Of a DNA stretch of 64,000 bases, positions 9,048 through 17,313 are shown one piece after another. Positions within the stretch are counted from its first letter, which is position 1. The number at the start of each line of letters is the position of its first letter. Where the stretch lies: assembly GCA_963792075.1 (NCBI GenBank), contig CAWBUW010000012.1:992001-1056000 (forward strand). The letters run 5' to 3'. The position numbers were made by a program, and so were the translations under genes. This DNA is from CAWBUW01 sp963792075. Its GTDB lineage: Bacteria > Chloroflexota > Anaerolineae > Anaerolineales > UBA4823. The notes below the pieces were generated by a model. The model ran no database searches and was not told the DNA's origin. It saw only the letters and a list, made by a program, of their open reading frames with translations.

Positions 9048-9629
9048 ATGTCCGCCCGCCTGCCCCGCAGCTTCTTCGACCGCCCTACCCTGGAGGTGGC
9101 GCGCTCGGTTTTGGGGGCGCGCCTGGTTTGCATCCGAGATGGGGAGCGGGTGGCAGGCTATATTACTGAGGCGGAGGCTTATCGCGGCGAGGAAGACCTG
9201 GGCTGCCATGCGAAGGCCGGGCGCACCGCGCGCACACAGGTGATGTACGGCCCGCCTGGGCATGCTTACGTGTATTTCACGTATGGCATGCATTGGATGC
9301 TGAACTTCGTCACGGAAGCAGCCGGCTTTCCGGCTGCGGTGCTGGTGCGCGCCATGCAGCCCAGCGAAGGGATTGATTATATCGCCGCGCACCGGCCGGG
9401 CCGTCCCCAGGCAACTTGGACAGATGGTCCGGCCAAGCTGTGCCAGGCGCTGCAGATCGACCGGCATTTCAATGGCCACGATCTTTGTGACCCGCAGGCC
9501 GAGCTGTTCGTGGAAGAAGGGCTATCAGTTTCGGATTCGAGCGTGACGAAAGGGCCGCGTGTGGGGTTATATACTGTGCCAGAACCCTGGAAAAGCATTC
9601 CCTGGCGGTTCTGTGTCACTCAACTATAA
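9048..9629 (+). CDS. 3-methyladenine DNA glycosylase (AAG/MPG family)
   Basis: This protein excises alkylated purines such as 3-methyladenine from DNA in base-excision repair. At 193 residues it matches the bacterial AAG family. It opens with the substrate-binding RSFFDRPTLEVARSVLG segment, carries the catalytic Glu in ITEAEAYRGEEDLGCHA (about 38-54), and has the hallmark YGPPGHAYVYFTYGMHW (about 65-81). The ATG at 9048 follows AGGGGA. fabI begins 17 bases after its stop, so the two may be co-transcribed. Confidence 0.93.
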   Translation: MSARLPRSFFDRPTLEVARSVLGARLVCIRDGERVAGYITEAEAYRGEEDLGCHAKAGRTARTQVMYGPPGHAYVYFTYGMHWMLNFVTEAAGFPAAVLVRAMQPSEGIDYIAAHRPGRPQATWTDGPAKLCQALQIDRHFNGHDLCDPQAELFVEEGLSVSDSSVTKGPRVGLYTVPEPWKSIPWRFCVTQL

Positions 9630-9646
9630 ATTTTTTGGAGGAAGCG

Positions 9647-10459
9647 ATGAACTTACTGCAAGGAAAAACTGCCTTAGTGTTTGGATTGGCCAACGATCAT
9701 TCGATTGCCTGGGGAATTACCAAAGCCTTCCACGAGAACGGGGCGAAGATCGGCATCAGCTATGCCGGCGAGGTACTGGAGAAGCGCGTGCGGCCCCTGG
9801 CACAGTCCATTGGCTGTACATTTGTCGAGTCCTGCGACGTGACCCGGGACGACGAGATCCAACGCGTGGCGGAGCGCGCGGCCAAAGAATTTGGCCAGGT
9901 GGATATCCTGATCCATTCGATTGGGTTTGCCAACCGCGAGGAGCTGAGCGGCCCCTATTACAATACCAGCCGGGCCGGTTTCCACACGGCGATGGATATC
10001 AGCGTGTATTCGTTCACGGCGTTGGCGCACGCCTTCCAGCCGCTGCTGCGCCCCGGCGGCGCACTGCTGACCTTAACCTATTATGGCTCGGAGAAAGTTG
10101 CGCCCAATTACAACGTGATGGGTGTTGCCAAAGCCGCCCTGGAGGCTTCCGTGCGCTACCTGGCGTATGATTTTGGGCCGCAAGGTGTGCGCGTCAACGC
10201 TATCTCGGCGGGCCCCATCCGTACGCTGGCAGCCGCGGGCGTCTCGGGTTTCAAGAGAATGTACCGCCAGTTCACCGAAATGGCGCCGTTGAAACAGCCC
10301 ATCACGATTGAGGATGTGGGTAATACGGCGGTATTTCTGTGCTCGGACCTGGCTGCCAAGACAACGGGCGAGGTGGTTTACGTGGATTCAGGGTACAATA
10401 TCCTGGGCGTGCCCGAAGTTCCGGGCAGCAATCCAGAAGCGAAGGAGTCAGCAGGATAA
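9647..10459 (+). CDS. fabI: Enoyl-[acyl-carrier-protein] reductase (NADH)
   Basis: FabI performs the last reduction of each fatty-acid elongation cycle. The 270-residue protein has the FabI-type cofactor motif GLANDHSIAWGIT, a catalytic Tyr/Lys pair in YNVMGVAK (Y-x6-K, about residues 155-162) and the ISAGPIRTLAA loop. The ATG at 9647 sits 5 bases after GGAGG. An earlier TTG at 9635 would overlap that ribosome site and is rejected. The stop is immediately followed by the ATG of the bactofilin gene. Confidence 0.95.
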   Translation: MNLLQGKTALVFGLANDHSIAWGITKAFHENGAKIGISYAGEVLEKRVRPLAQSIGCTFVESCDVTRDDEIQRVAERAAKEFGQVDILIHSIGFANREELSGPYYNTSRAGFHTAMDISVYSFTALAHAFQPLLRPGGALLTLTYYGSEKVAPNYNVMGVAKAALEASVRYLAYDFGPQGVRVNAISAGPIRTLAAAGVSGFKRMYRQFTEMAPLKQPITIEDVGNTAVFLCSDLAAKTTGEVVYVDSGYNILGVPEVPGSNPEAKESAG

Positions 10460-10918
10460 ATGTTCCGTAAACGCAGAGAGCCATCCGCTCCCGCGACGAA
10501 TTAAGTTCAGCCGGCCCCAACCGAACGGATCACCTCGGTTTTGGGAAATGGCGTGACCTGGAAGGGGCAGATTGGCGGCAGTGGGGGCGTGCGCATCGAA
10601 GGCCTGTTTGAAGGCGATATTGCTCTGCGTGGGCTGTTGGTAGTCGGCGAGACCGGGCGGGTCACCTGCCAGAACTTGCGCGCTCACGTCGTGATCGTGG
10701 CAGGGATCGTGCGCGGCGACATCACCGCTGAGAAACTGGAAATCCGCAGCACGGGTCGGGTGTGGGGGAACGTGGTCACGGCTGCCTTTGCAACCGATGA
10801 AGGCGCCTTCCTACGCGGCCAGATCCGGATGGAAGACCAGGTGGACCTGGGGATTGGCCCCCTACCGGAAGAGCAGCTCACTGAGCTTGCCGAAGAAAGC
10901 CCCGAAGCAGAACAATAG
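10460..10918 (+). CDS. Bactofilin-family cytoskeletal protein with an in-frame stop in its leader
   Basis: Bactofilins are small polymer-forming beta-helical proteins. The body (GQIGGSGGVRIEGLFEGDI through GRVWGNVVT) matches the family. The natural start appears to be the ATG at 10460, directly after the fabI stop, giving MFRKRREPSAPATN, then TAA at 10502-10504, then VQPAPTERITSVLGNG in the same frame. The TAA probably replaces a Tyr codon. As written, translation could restart only at the TTG at 10541, giving 125 residues. A base error or real nonsense mutation are both possible. Confidence 0.7.
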
Positions 10919-10939
10919 GCTATCGTCAATCTTTGCAGT

Positions 10940-12580
10940 CTAATAAGTCATGGCGCAGCCATCCGCGCGCGGATCACTGCCCGCACAGAGCACACCGCTG
11001 GCAGGGTCCCGTTGGATGATCTGGCCGCGGCCGAATAAGGCGCGTTCGTAGCCGCGCACCAGGTGCACCGGGTGGCCCATGCTCTGGAGCTTGGCCAGCA
11101 CGCGCAGCGAGTTGCCTTCTTCCAGGCCCACCCCGCCGCCCGCGGTGCCATTTTCGATGCAAAAGCGCGGCCGGTTCAGGGCGGATTGGGGGTCCATGCC
11201 GTCATCTGCCAGGGCCAATACCACCTGCATATGTCCCTGCGGCTGCATGAAGCCGCCCATCACGCCAAAACTGGCATATAACTCTTCGCCTGCCTCTGTC
11301 ATGCGGGTCGCCATGGCTGGGATGATGGTATGGTAGGGGCGTTTGCCTGGCGCCAGCGCGTTGGGATGTAGGGGATCCAGGCTGAAATTATGGCCGCGGT
11401 TTTGCAGGCTGAAGCCCCAACCCGCCGGGACAATCCCCGTGCCGAAGCCCATGTAGTTGCTATTGATGAACGAGCAGGCATTGCCCTGGCCGTCCACCAC
11501 GCTGAGATACACCGTGTCTGAACCGGCTACCGGAGCGCCGCGCACCCAATCCAGCGTGGCGCGTTGGGGGTGGATCAACTGGCGGCGCGCGGCGGCGTAT
11601 TCTGGCGACAGGAGCTCGGCCAGAGGGATCGCCTGGAAAGCCGGGTCGGTTACATACCAGCGTGTGTCCGCGAAGGCCAGTCGCAGCGCCTCTATTTCCA
11701 GGTGCAGCCGCTGCGCCGAGAGCGGCCGCATGCTTGCCAGGTCAAAGCCTTCCAGGATATTCAGGGCAATCAGCGCAGCCAGGCCCTGCCCGTTGGGGGG
11801 ACATTCCCAGATGCGCAGGCCGCGGTAGCTGGTCTGGATGGGGGAGTCCCAGGTGGAGGTATGCGCGGCCAGGTCCGCCTCGGCCAGGCAGCCGCCCGAG
11901 GCCTGCACCACGGCGGCGATGGCGGCTGCGATTTCTCCCCGGTAAAAGGCGGTTTTGCCTCCCTCCGCTACCTGGCGCAGCGTACGCGCCAGGCCAGGGT
12001 TGCGGAAGATCTCACTCGGCCGCGGCGCGCGCCCGTCAATGGTCAGCTCCTGACCGCCCGCTGCATGGCGCAGTTGGCGCTCTGCGCCCCGCTGCCAGAA
12101 ATAAGCCGTGATCGGGGCAACCGGAAAGCCCCCTTCGGCCAGGCGGATGGCCGGGGCCAGGATGCTGCTCAGCGGCAGTCGCCCGTGGCGCGCCGCTAGG
12201 TCATGCCAGCCGGCGCAAGCGCCGGGCACTGTGATGGTGTAGGGATGGTAAGGCGGCAGGTTTTCAGCCAGGCCTTCGCGGCGCAGCCGCTCGAGGGTCA
12301 AGGCTGCCGGGGCGCGCCCGGAGCCGTTCAGTGCGCTGACCTGATGCGCCTGGGCATCATAATAGAGCGCAAAGCAGTCTCCACCAATGCCGGTGGAGGT
12401 AGGCTCGGTGACATTCAGCGCCGCTGCGGTTGCCACGGCTGCATCGGCCGCATTCCCGCCCTGGGCGAGTATCTCCAGCCCGGCCGAGACGGCCAGCGGT
12501 TGTGATGTCGCCACCATGCCGCGGCGTCCATATACGGGGGACCGGTGGGATTTGAATTCGAAAGTCGTTTTCATGTTCAT
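10940..12580 (-). CDS. ggt: Gamma-glutamyltranspeptidase family protein
   Basis: This 546-residue protein of the Ntn-hydrolase superfamily hydrolyses or transfers gamma-glutamyl groups (glutathione-type substrates) after self-cleavage into two chains. The N-terminal RGMVATSQPLAVSAGLEIL and GIGGDCFALYY are typical. The likely nucleophile Thr is in GSDTVYLSVVDGQGN (about residues 355-369), and the C-terminal GGFMQPQGHMQVV is conserved. No signal peptide is apparent. Its ATG overlaps the selD stop (ATGA), making it the last gene of the SPFH-selD-ggt operon. Confidence 0.92.
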   Translation of the reverse strand: MNMKTTFEFKSHRSPVYGRRGMVATSQPLAVSAGLEILAQGGNAADAAVATAAALNVTEPTSTGIGGDCFALYYDAQAHQVSALNGSGRAPAALTLERLRREGLAENLPPYHPYTITVPGACAGWHDLAARHGRLPLSSILAPAIRLAEGGFPVAPITAYFWQRGAERQLRHAAGGQELTIDGRAPRPSEIFRNPGLARTLRQVAEGGKTAFYRGEIAAAIAAVVQASGGCLAEADLAAHTSTWDSPIQTSYRGLRIWECPPNGQGLAALIALNILEGFDLASMRPLSAQRLHLEIEALRLAFADTRWYVTDPAFQAIPLAELLSPEYAAARRQLIHPQRATLDWVRGAPVAGSDTVYLSVVDGQGNACSFINSNYMGFGTGIVPAGWGFSLQNRGHNFSLDPLHPNALAPGKRPYHTIIPAMATRMTEAGEELYASFGVMGGFMQPQGHMQVVLALADDGMDPQSALNRPRFCIENGTAGGGVGLEEGNSLRVLAKLQSMGHPVHLVRGYERALFGRGQIIQRDPASGVLCAGSDPRADGCAMTY

Positions 12581-13641
12581 GGCAGCACCTGGATTCCTTG
12601 CCCTTCAATCACTTCGCCCACGGTCCAGAGCGGCTGTCCGGCTTGTTCGGCAGCCTGGAGCAGCCCCTCCAGCCGTTCGGCCGGGACGGAGAGCAGCAAG
12701 CCGCCGGAGGTCTGGGAATCGAATAACAGCATTATGGATGGTTCAGAGATGGTAGGGTCGAACTGCACGTGCGGGTTGAAGTAAAGACGGTTATCCGCAG
12801 TGCCCCCGGGAAATATAAATTCGGCTGCATAGCGTTGGGCGCCGCGGGTGAAGGGGATGCGGTTCAAATACAGGCGCAGACCGACCCCAGAAGCCGCGGC
12901 CATTTCGTAACCATGCCCCAACAGGCTGAAGCCGGTGACGTCTGTGCCGCCGCGCACGCCGTAAGCCAGCGCCAGCTCGGAGGCGGTCTTGTTCAGGCGT
13001 TTCATCCAGGAGACGACCTCGGCCAGGTCGGCAGGGTCTACCCGGTCGCGCTTCAGGGCGGTGGTCGTAGTGCCAAAGCCGAGCGGCTTGCTCAATACCA
13101 GCACATCCCCCGGGCGGGCGCCGCCCTTGGTGATGGTCCGCTGCGGGTCAACGAAGCCCAGCACGACCAGGCCGTATTTGGGCTCTTTATCCTGGACGGT
13201 ATGCCCGCCTGCGATCACCACCCCGGCCTGGCGGGCGGTCTCAGCGCCGCCGCGCAGGATTTCGCCGGCTACTTCCGGGGGCAGATCGGGCGGAAGCGCG
13301 GCCACGTTCAAGGCCATGAAGGGCCGCCCGCCCATGGCGTACACGTCCGAGAGCGCATTCGCCGCGGCCACAGCGCCGTAATCGTAAGCGTCATCCACCA
13401 CCGGTGTGAAGAAATCGGTCGTCACTACCAGGGCTCGCCGATCATCCAGCCGCCAGACGGCGGCATCGTCCGGATCACCCAGGCCGATGAGCAGGTCAGG
13501 GTAATCCGCCGGGTTGAACATGCCTTCAAGGGGGCGCAGCACCTGCGCCAGCGTTTCCGCATTGAGTTTGGATGCTCAACCCGCGCAGCTCGACAGGCTG
13601 GTCAGGCGGATTTGCTTTCCGGAAGGATAGGACTGGCTCAT
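12577..13641 (-). CDS. selD: Selenide, water dikinase with in-frame TGA (selenocysteine) at the catalytic site
   Basis: SelD makes selenophosphate, the selenium donor for selenocysteine and selenouridine. Reading back from the first post-TGA ATG at 13542, the frame stays homologous through LNAETLAQVLRPLEG up to TGA at 13576-13578, then continues to ATG 13641, which follows AGGAG. The N-terminus reads MSQSYPSGKQIRLTS then LSSCAG-Sec-ASKL, placing Sec22 at the position of the catalytic Cys of other SelDs. DDAAVWRL, ANALSDVYAMGG and GGTDVTGFSLLGHG are family hallmarks. The total is 354 residues. Downstream overlap couples it to ggt. Confidence 0.9.
13533..13549 (-). promoter_or_regulatory. Candidate bacterial SECIS hairpin in selD
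   Basis: On the minus strand, GGCGCAG-GTG-CTGCGCC forms a 7-bp stem whose loop lies about 33 bases after the in-frame TGA. Known bacterial SECIS elements sit within coding sequence shortly after UGA with the apical loop in this distance range, and the GCAGGT core resembles that of E. coli fdhF. Binding by SelB is inferred, not shown. Confidence 0.5.
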
Positions 13642-13662
13642 GAAACTCCTGGCGGGCTGTCT

Positions 13663-14742
13663 CTACGGTACAGCCGTTGGCGTTGGGGCTGGCGCTTCGG
13701 TTGTGGGAGCCGGCACATTTGAGGGAGTGGGGAAATCCAGCGTGGGCAATGGGTAGAAGTAATCAGTACCGTTGCTAGGCAGGAGCATTACCTGGACGTT
13801 GGGCGACAGCTTGGTGATGTATTGGTAAGTGAGCAGATCCGGGTTATCACGCAGTATTGCTGCGATATACCCTAATGCTTTTGCTTCGGCGTCTGCCTGG
13901 ATCAGGCGCGCATCCGCGTCACCCTGGGCACGGATTACCACGGCATCTGCCTGGCCCTCGGCGGTCTGGCGGGCCTGTTCAGCTTCTTGCTTCCTTTGCT
14001 CCACCACAAACTTGGCTTGTTGGGCCTGCTGCTCGGCGATCTGCTTCTGTTCAACGGAGGCAGCGTATTCATCCGAGAAGGTAAGATTGCGGATGATAAA
14101 TTCCACCAGCGTCAGACCATTCTCATCTAATTTCGTGCGCAGACCTTCGGTGATCGTGGAAGCCAGCTCAAAGCGCTTGGAGGTGATCACGGCTTCTACG
14201 CCATACTGGGAAACGGCATCCCGGATCACGCCACGAGCGAGAGGACGGATCAGCTCATCCTGGTAGCGGTCCTGCCATTCGATGTGTACCTGCACCACCT
14301 TGGACGGATCAATTGCATAGATCACGGAAGCGTCAATGTAAATCTGCTGTCCATCGGATGTCCGGGCGGTGATGGAGTCGTCCCCCAGAACAGCCCCTTC
14401 GTTTGGGGCGATGGACATGGTGTAGGTCTGGCGAGAGATTTTATAGATCTTGACCGATTCAAAGAAGGGCATGATCCAGCGCAGGCCGGGCTGAAGGGGT
14501 TCGGTGCGGTAGCCAGGGGCGCTGGCGGTGATCACCAGGCCGCGCTCTTCCGGTTGGATGAAAACCAGTCCCATACTGACGATGCTGAGGATGGCTGCAA
14601 ATGCCAGGGTAACCAGGGTCAGGGTAAACGCGCCGCCCGTACTGCGCCCGCGTGAAGCGCGCGTGACTGCAATGGCGATGGATGCGATGACAAGGAGCCA
14701 CGAAAAGGTGGCAATTGTGCGAACAAGAATAGCAACGTTCAT
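13663..14742 (-). CDS. SPFH/Band 7 (prohibitin-like) membrane protein
   Basis: This 359-residue protein has two N-terminal hydrophobic segments (about 11-27 and 38-58). An SPFH domain (RGLVITASAPGYRTEPLQPGL through the FELASTITEGL region) is followed by a long Glu/Gln/Ala-rich coiled coil (about 215-290) and a Pro/Thr-rich tail. Such proteins oligomerise at the membrane and organise microdomains or protease complexes. It is the first gene of a minus-strand operon with selD 22 bases downstream. A functional link to selenium metabolism is not evident. Confidence 0.85.
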   Translation of the reverse strand: MNVAILVRTIATFSWLLVIASIAIAVTRASRGRSTGGAFTLTLVTLAFAAILSIVSMGLVFIQPEERGLVITASAPGYRTEPLQPGLRWIMPFFESVKIYKISRQTYTMSIAPNEGAVLGDDSITARTSDGQQIYIDASVIYAIDPSKVVQVHIEWQDRYQDELIRPLARGVIRDAVSQYGVEAVITSKRFELASTITEGLRTKLDENGLTLVEFIIRNLTFSDEYAASVEQKQIAEQQAQQAKFVVEQRKQEAEQARQTAEGQADAVVIRAQGDADARLIQADAEAKALGYIAAILRDNPDLLTYQYITKLSPNVQVMLLPSNGTDYFYPLPTLDFPTPSNVPAPTTEAPAPTPTAVP

Positions 14743-14797
14743 GTTATTTTCTCCTTAAATTTTTACCTGAAGGATTATACCGCGCCTGCGGAGGCTA

Positions 14798-14834
14798 GGG
14801 ATGTGCAAGTAACGTTGCCCCGCTTGCACATCCC
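14798..14834. repeat. 12-bp inverted repeat between divergent genes
   Basis: GGGATGTGCAAG and CTTGCACATCCC form a perfect 12-bp inverted repeat around a 13-base centre, in the 104-base gap between the divergent SPFH and PyrK-like genes. It could be an operator or a transcript hairpin. No protein is assigned. Confidence 0.5.
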
Positions 14835-14846
14835 CTAACTGTCTCT

Positions 14847-15605
14847 ATGAAAATGCAATTGTCCGGCGCGCGGAAACGTGATACCATCACGCCTGTGAAG
14901 ACATACACGGGTCGGGTCATTGGATTGGAGCTGGATGGGCAAGGCCGGCAGGCTGCCTGGGTAGACTGTCCCGCCAGCGCTGTGCCTGCCGCCGGCCAGG
15001 TGGTGATGGCCTCTGCGCCTGCGGACGAGGCCGCGGAAGCGTCCAACGCGCTGGCGACGCCGCTATATCTGGGCGGCGTCGCCGAGCACGGCTTCCTGGC
15101 GCTGCCGCTGGAGGCCCGTTTACCCCTTGAATGGCTGCCGGGCGTGGCGCTGCAACTGCGCGGGCCGCTCGGGCGGGGGTTCCGCCTGCCGGGGAACTTG
15201 CGCCGCTTGGCGCTGGCAGCCCTGGGCGAGACTGCGGGGCGGCTGCTGCCGCTGGCGCAGCGCGGCCTGGCTCTGGGAGCAGACGTGGCCCTGTTCGCCG
15301 GACAAATCCCGGCTGTGCTGCCGGCTTCGGTAGAATTCCAGCCGCTGAACGCGCTGCCCGAAGCGCTGGCCTGGGCAGATTTTTTGGCGCTGGACCTGCC
15401 GCGGGAGGATCTGCCTGGACTGCGGGCTGTGCTGCACCTGGAGCATGCTCGCCGTCTGCCCTGCGCGGCACAGGCGCTGGTGAGCACGGCCATGCCCTGT
15501 GCCGGGTTGGCCGCGTGTGGAGCCTGTGCACTGCCCGCCCCTCGTGGCTGGAAGCTGGCCTGCGAAGATGGCCCGGTCTTCGACCTGGATGAGTTGGATT
15601 GGTAA
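14847..15605 (+). CDS. PyrK-like electron-transfer subunit (2Fe-2S, divergent FAD domain)
   Basis: The C-terminus carries a PyrK-type [2Fe-2S] motif: CAGLAACGAC, a gap, then LACEDGPVFDLDEL (about residues 219-250). In Gram-positive dihydroorotate dehydrogenases this subunit passes electrons from orotate formation to NAD. The N-terminal part (TGRVIGLELDG, GPLGRGFRLP) fits the ferredoxin-reductase fold, but the NAD and FAD motifs are weak. The start is uncertain (ATG 14847 or GTG 14895; neither has a good ribosome site). A dihydroorotate-dehydrogenase-like gene follows at once. Confidence 0.75.
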   Translation: MKMQLSGARKRDTITPVKTYTGRVIGLELDGQGRQAAWVDCPASAVPAAGQVVMASAPADEAAEASNALATPLYLGGVAEHGFLALPLEARLPLEWLPGVALQLRGPLGRGFRLPGNLRRLALAALGETAGRLLPLAQRGLALGADVALFAGQIPAVLPASVEFQPLNALPEALAWADFLALDLPREDLPGLRAVLHLEHARRLPCAAQALVSTAMPCAGLAACGACALPAPRGWKLACEDGPVFDLDELDW

Positions 15606-15616
15606 GCTGATGTAGG

Positions 15617-16366
15617 ATGGCGGACTTTTACGGCCTGAAGGTTGACCTGGAATTTGCTCCGCCGCTGATGAACGCTGCGGGCATCCTGGGCTTTACGCCT
15701 GACCTGCGCGGCCCGGTGGACCTGGGTCGTTTCGGCGCTTTCGTGACCAACCCGGTCAGCCTGGCTGCGCGCACTCCGGCGCAGGGAACGCGTTACCAGG
15801 CCTATCCGGGCGGGTTCATACTGCACACGGGCTACCCGAATCCCGGCCTGCGGGCGGTGATCCACCGTTATACCAGGCGCTGGGCACAGGGGGGACTGCC
15901 GGTGGTGGTGCACCTGCTGGCTGGGAGGTCGGATGAGATTCGTGAAATGGTGCGCTTGCTGGAGGGCCGGGAAGGGGTGATCGGGATCGAGCTGGGCCTG
16001 CCGGTTGAACTGGATGCAGATACTGTGCAGGCGCAGGTCCAGGCAGCGGTGGGCGAGCTGCCCATCGTGGCGCGGCTGCCGTTTGAGCAGGCAGTCATGC
16101 TGGGTCCGGCGGCTGTGGCGGCAGGGGCTGCAGCTGTTAGCCTGGCGCCGCCGCGCGGGACGCTGCCCGCTCCTGGCGGAGGGATTCTCCGTGGGCGCTT
16201 GTATGGCCCGGCGCTGTTCCCGCAGGCGTTGGAGGTGGTGCGCCGCCTGGCGCAGGCGCAGGTCCCTGTGATTGGCGCCGGCGGGGTGTACAGCCAGCGG
16301 GAGATCGATGCCATGCTGGCTGCCGGCGCCCTGGCGGTGCAGTTGGATGCAGTGCTTTGGCGGTAA
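15617..16366 (+). CDS. Dihydroorotate dehydrogenase-like protein, shortened and lacking the usual active-site motif
   Basis: This 249-residue TIM-barrel protein shows PPLMNAAGILGF at the start and RGRLYGPALFPQALEVVRRL plus IGAGGVYSQREIDAMLAAGA near the end, both typical of class 1 PyrD and its FMN-binding region. It is about 50 residues shorter than usual. The expected Asn-Cys-Pro-Asn segment is replaced by IELGLPVELD, and no catalytic Cys is obvious. It pairs with the PyrK-like gene 11 bases upstream. It may act on a different substrate or be a weak enzyme. Confidence 0.7.
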   Translation: MADFYGLKVDLEFAPPLMNAAGILGFTPDLRGPVDLGRFGAFVTNPVSLAARTPAQGTRYQAYPGGFILHTGYPNPGLRAVIHRYTRRWAQGGLPVVVHLLAGRSDEIREMVRLLEGREGVIGIELGLPVELDADTVQAQVQAAVGELPIVARLPFEQAVMLGPAAVAAGAAAVSLAPPRGTLPAPGGGILRGRLYGPALFPQALEVVRRLAQAQVPVIGAGGVYSQREIDAMLAAGALAVQLDAVLWR

Positions 16367-16395
16367 AGGTTGGGGAGGCAAAATGGACGGGAAGC

Positions 16396-17313
16396 ATGCC
16401 TAAAAAGACCAAAACATCGGCTTTCGGAGTTTCGAAGCGAGAAGGCCACGACGCAACCGAGTTCTATAAGCGCAGCATGTTTGGTGACGCCGCGGTGCCT
16501 GAGCCGGTCCAGGCTGCCAACCCAGAGCCACCGGCCGGTTTGGGAGAGTGGGCCGACCGGGTTTACTGCCGGTCCGCGGAACAACTGCCTCTGCCTGATC
16601 AGAGCGTGGCGCTGGCTTTTACATCGCCGCCTTATAACGTGGGCAAAGAATATGATGTGGACCTGTCTTTAGATGATTACCTGGCCTTCATCCAACGCGT
16701 GGGGCGGGAAGTGTACCGCGTTTTGAAACCAGGTGGCCGTTATGTAATAAATATTGCGAACCTGGGGCGAAAGCCCTATATCCCCCTGCACGCCTTCTTC
16801 TACAAAGTACACATGGAAGTCGGTTTCTTACCTATGGGGGAGATTATCTGGCAAAAAGGCAAAGGCGCCAACGATAACTGCGCCTGGGGCAGTTGGAAGA
16901 GCGCCCGCTCACCCCGGCTGCGGGATCTGCACGAATACCTGATCGTGTTGGCCAAAGGGACATTTTCACGCCCGGATAAGGGCAAGTCCGATATCTCCGG
17001 GCCCGAGTTCATGGAATCCACGCTGTCTATCTGGCAGGTACAGCCCGAGTCCGCCAAAAAAGTGGGGCACCCCGCCCCATTCCCGGTGGAGCTGGCAGCG
17101 CGCGTGATCAAGCTGTATTCCTACGTGGAGGATGTAGTTTTAGATCCCTTTGCAGGCTCCGGCACGACCTGCGTGGCTGCCAAAATGCTCAAACGCCACT
17201 ACCTGGGTTTTGAGATTTCGCCCGATTATTGCGCCCTGGCCGAAAGCCGCATCGCCAGCGCGAACGCCCCGGCCAGCCCGGACCTGGAGCCCAGCCCCGG
17301 CGGCACAATGTAA
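16396..17313 (+). CDS. DNA methyltransferase, N4-cytosine/N6-adenine type (beta class order)
   Basis: This 305-residue methyltransferase has the catalytic SPPY motif (FTSPPYNVGKEYD, about residues 75-87) before the SAM-binding motif DPFAGSGTTCVAAKM (about 253-267), as in beta-class enzymes. SPPY favours N4-cytosine modification. No restriction endonuclease is adjacent, so it appears to be an orphan. ATG 16396 is preferred to a TTG at 16357, which lies inside the preceding gene. Its 3' end overlaps the convergent ROK kinase gene by 88 bases. Confidence 0.87.
   Translation: MPKKTKTSAFGVSKREGHDATEFYKRSMFGDAAVPEPVQAANPEPPAGLGEWADRVYCRSAEQLPLPDQSVALAFTSPPYNVGKEYDVDLSLDDYLAFIQRVGREVYRVLKPGGRYVINIANLGRKPYIPLHAFFYKVHMEVGFLPMGEIIWQKGKGANDNCAWGSWKSARSPRLRDLHEYLIVLAKGTFSRPDKGKSDISGPEFMESTLSIWQVQPESAKKVGHPAPFPVELAARVIKLYSYVEDVVLDPFAGSGTTCVAAKMLKRHYLGFEISPDYCALAESRIASANAPASPDLEPSPGGTM

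Noticed and set aside
14795..16381. Long minus-strand open frame opposite the PyrK/PyrD-like genes
   Set aside because: It is a GC-rich shadow: the plus-strand genes have clear family motifs, while this frame is low-complexity and matches nothing recognisable.
17226..17313. Truncation of the methyltransferase or kinase because their genes overlap by 88 bases
   Set aside because: Both proteins keep normal family ends, so a true convergent overlap is more likely than a broken gene.
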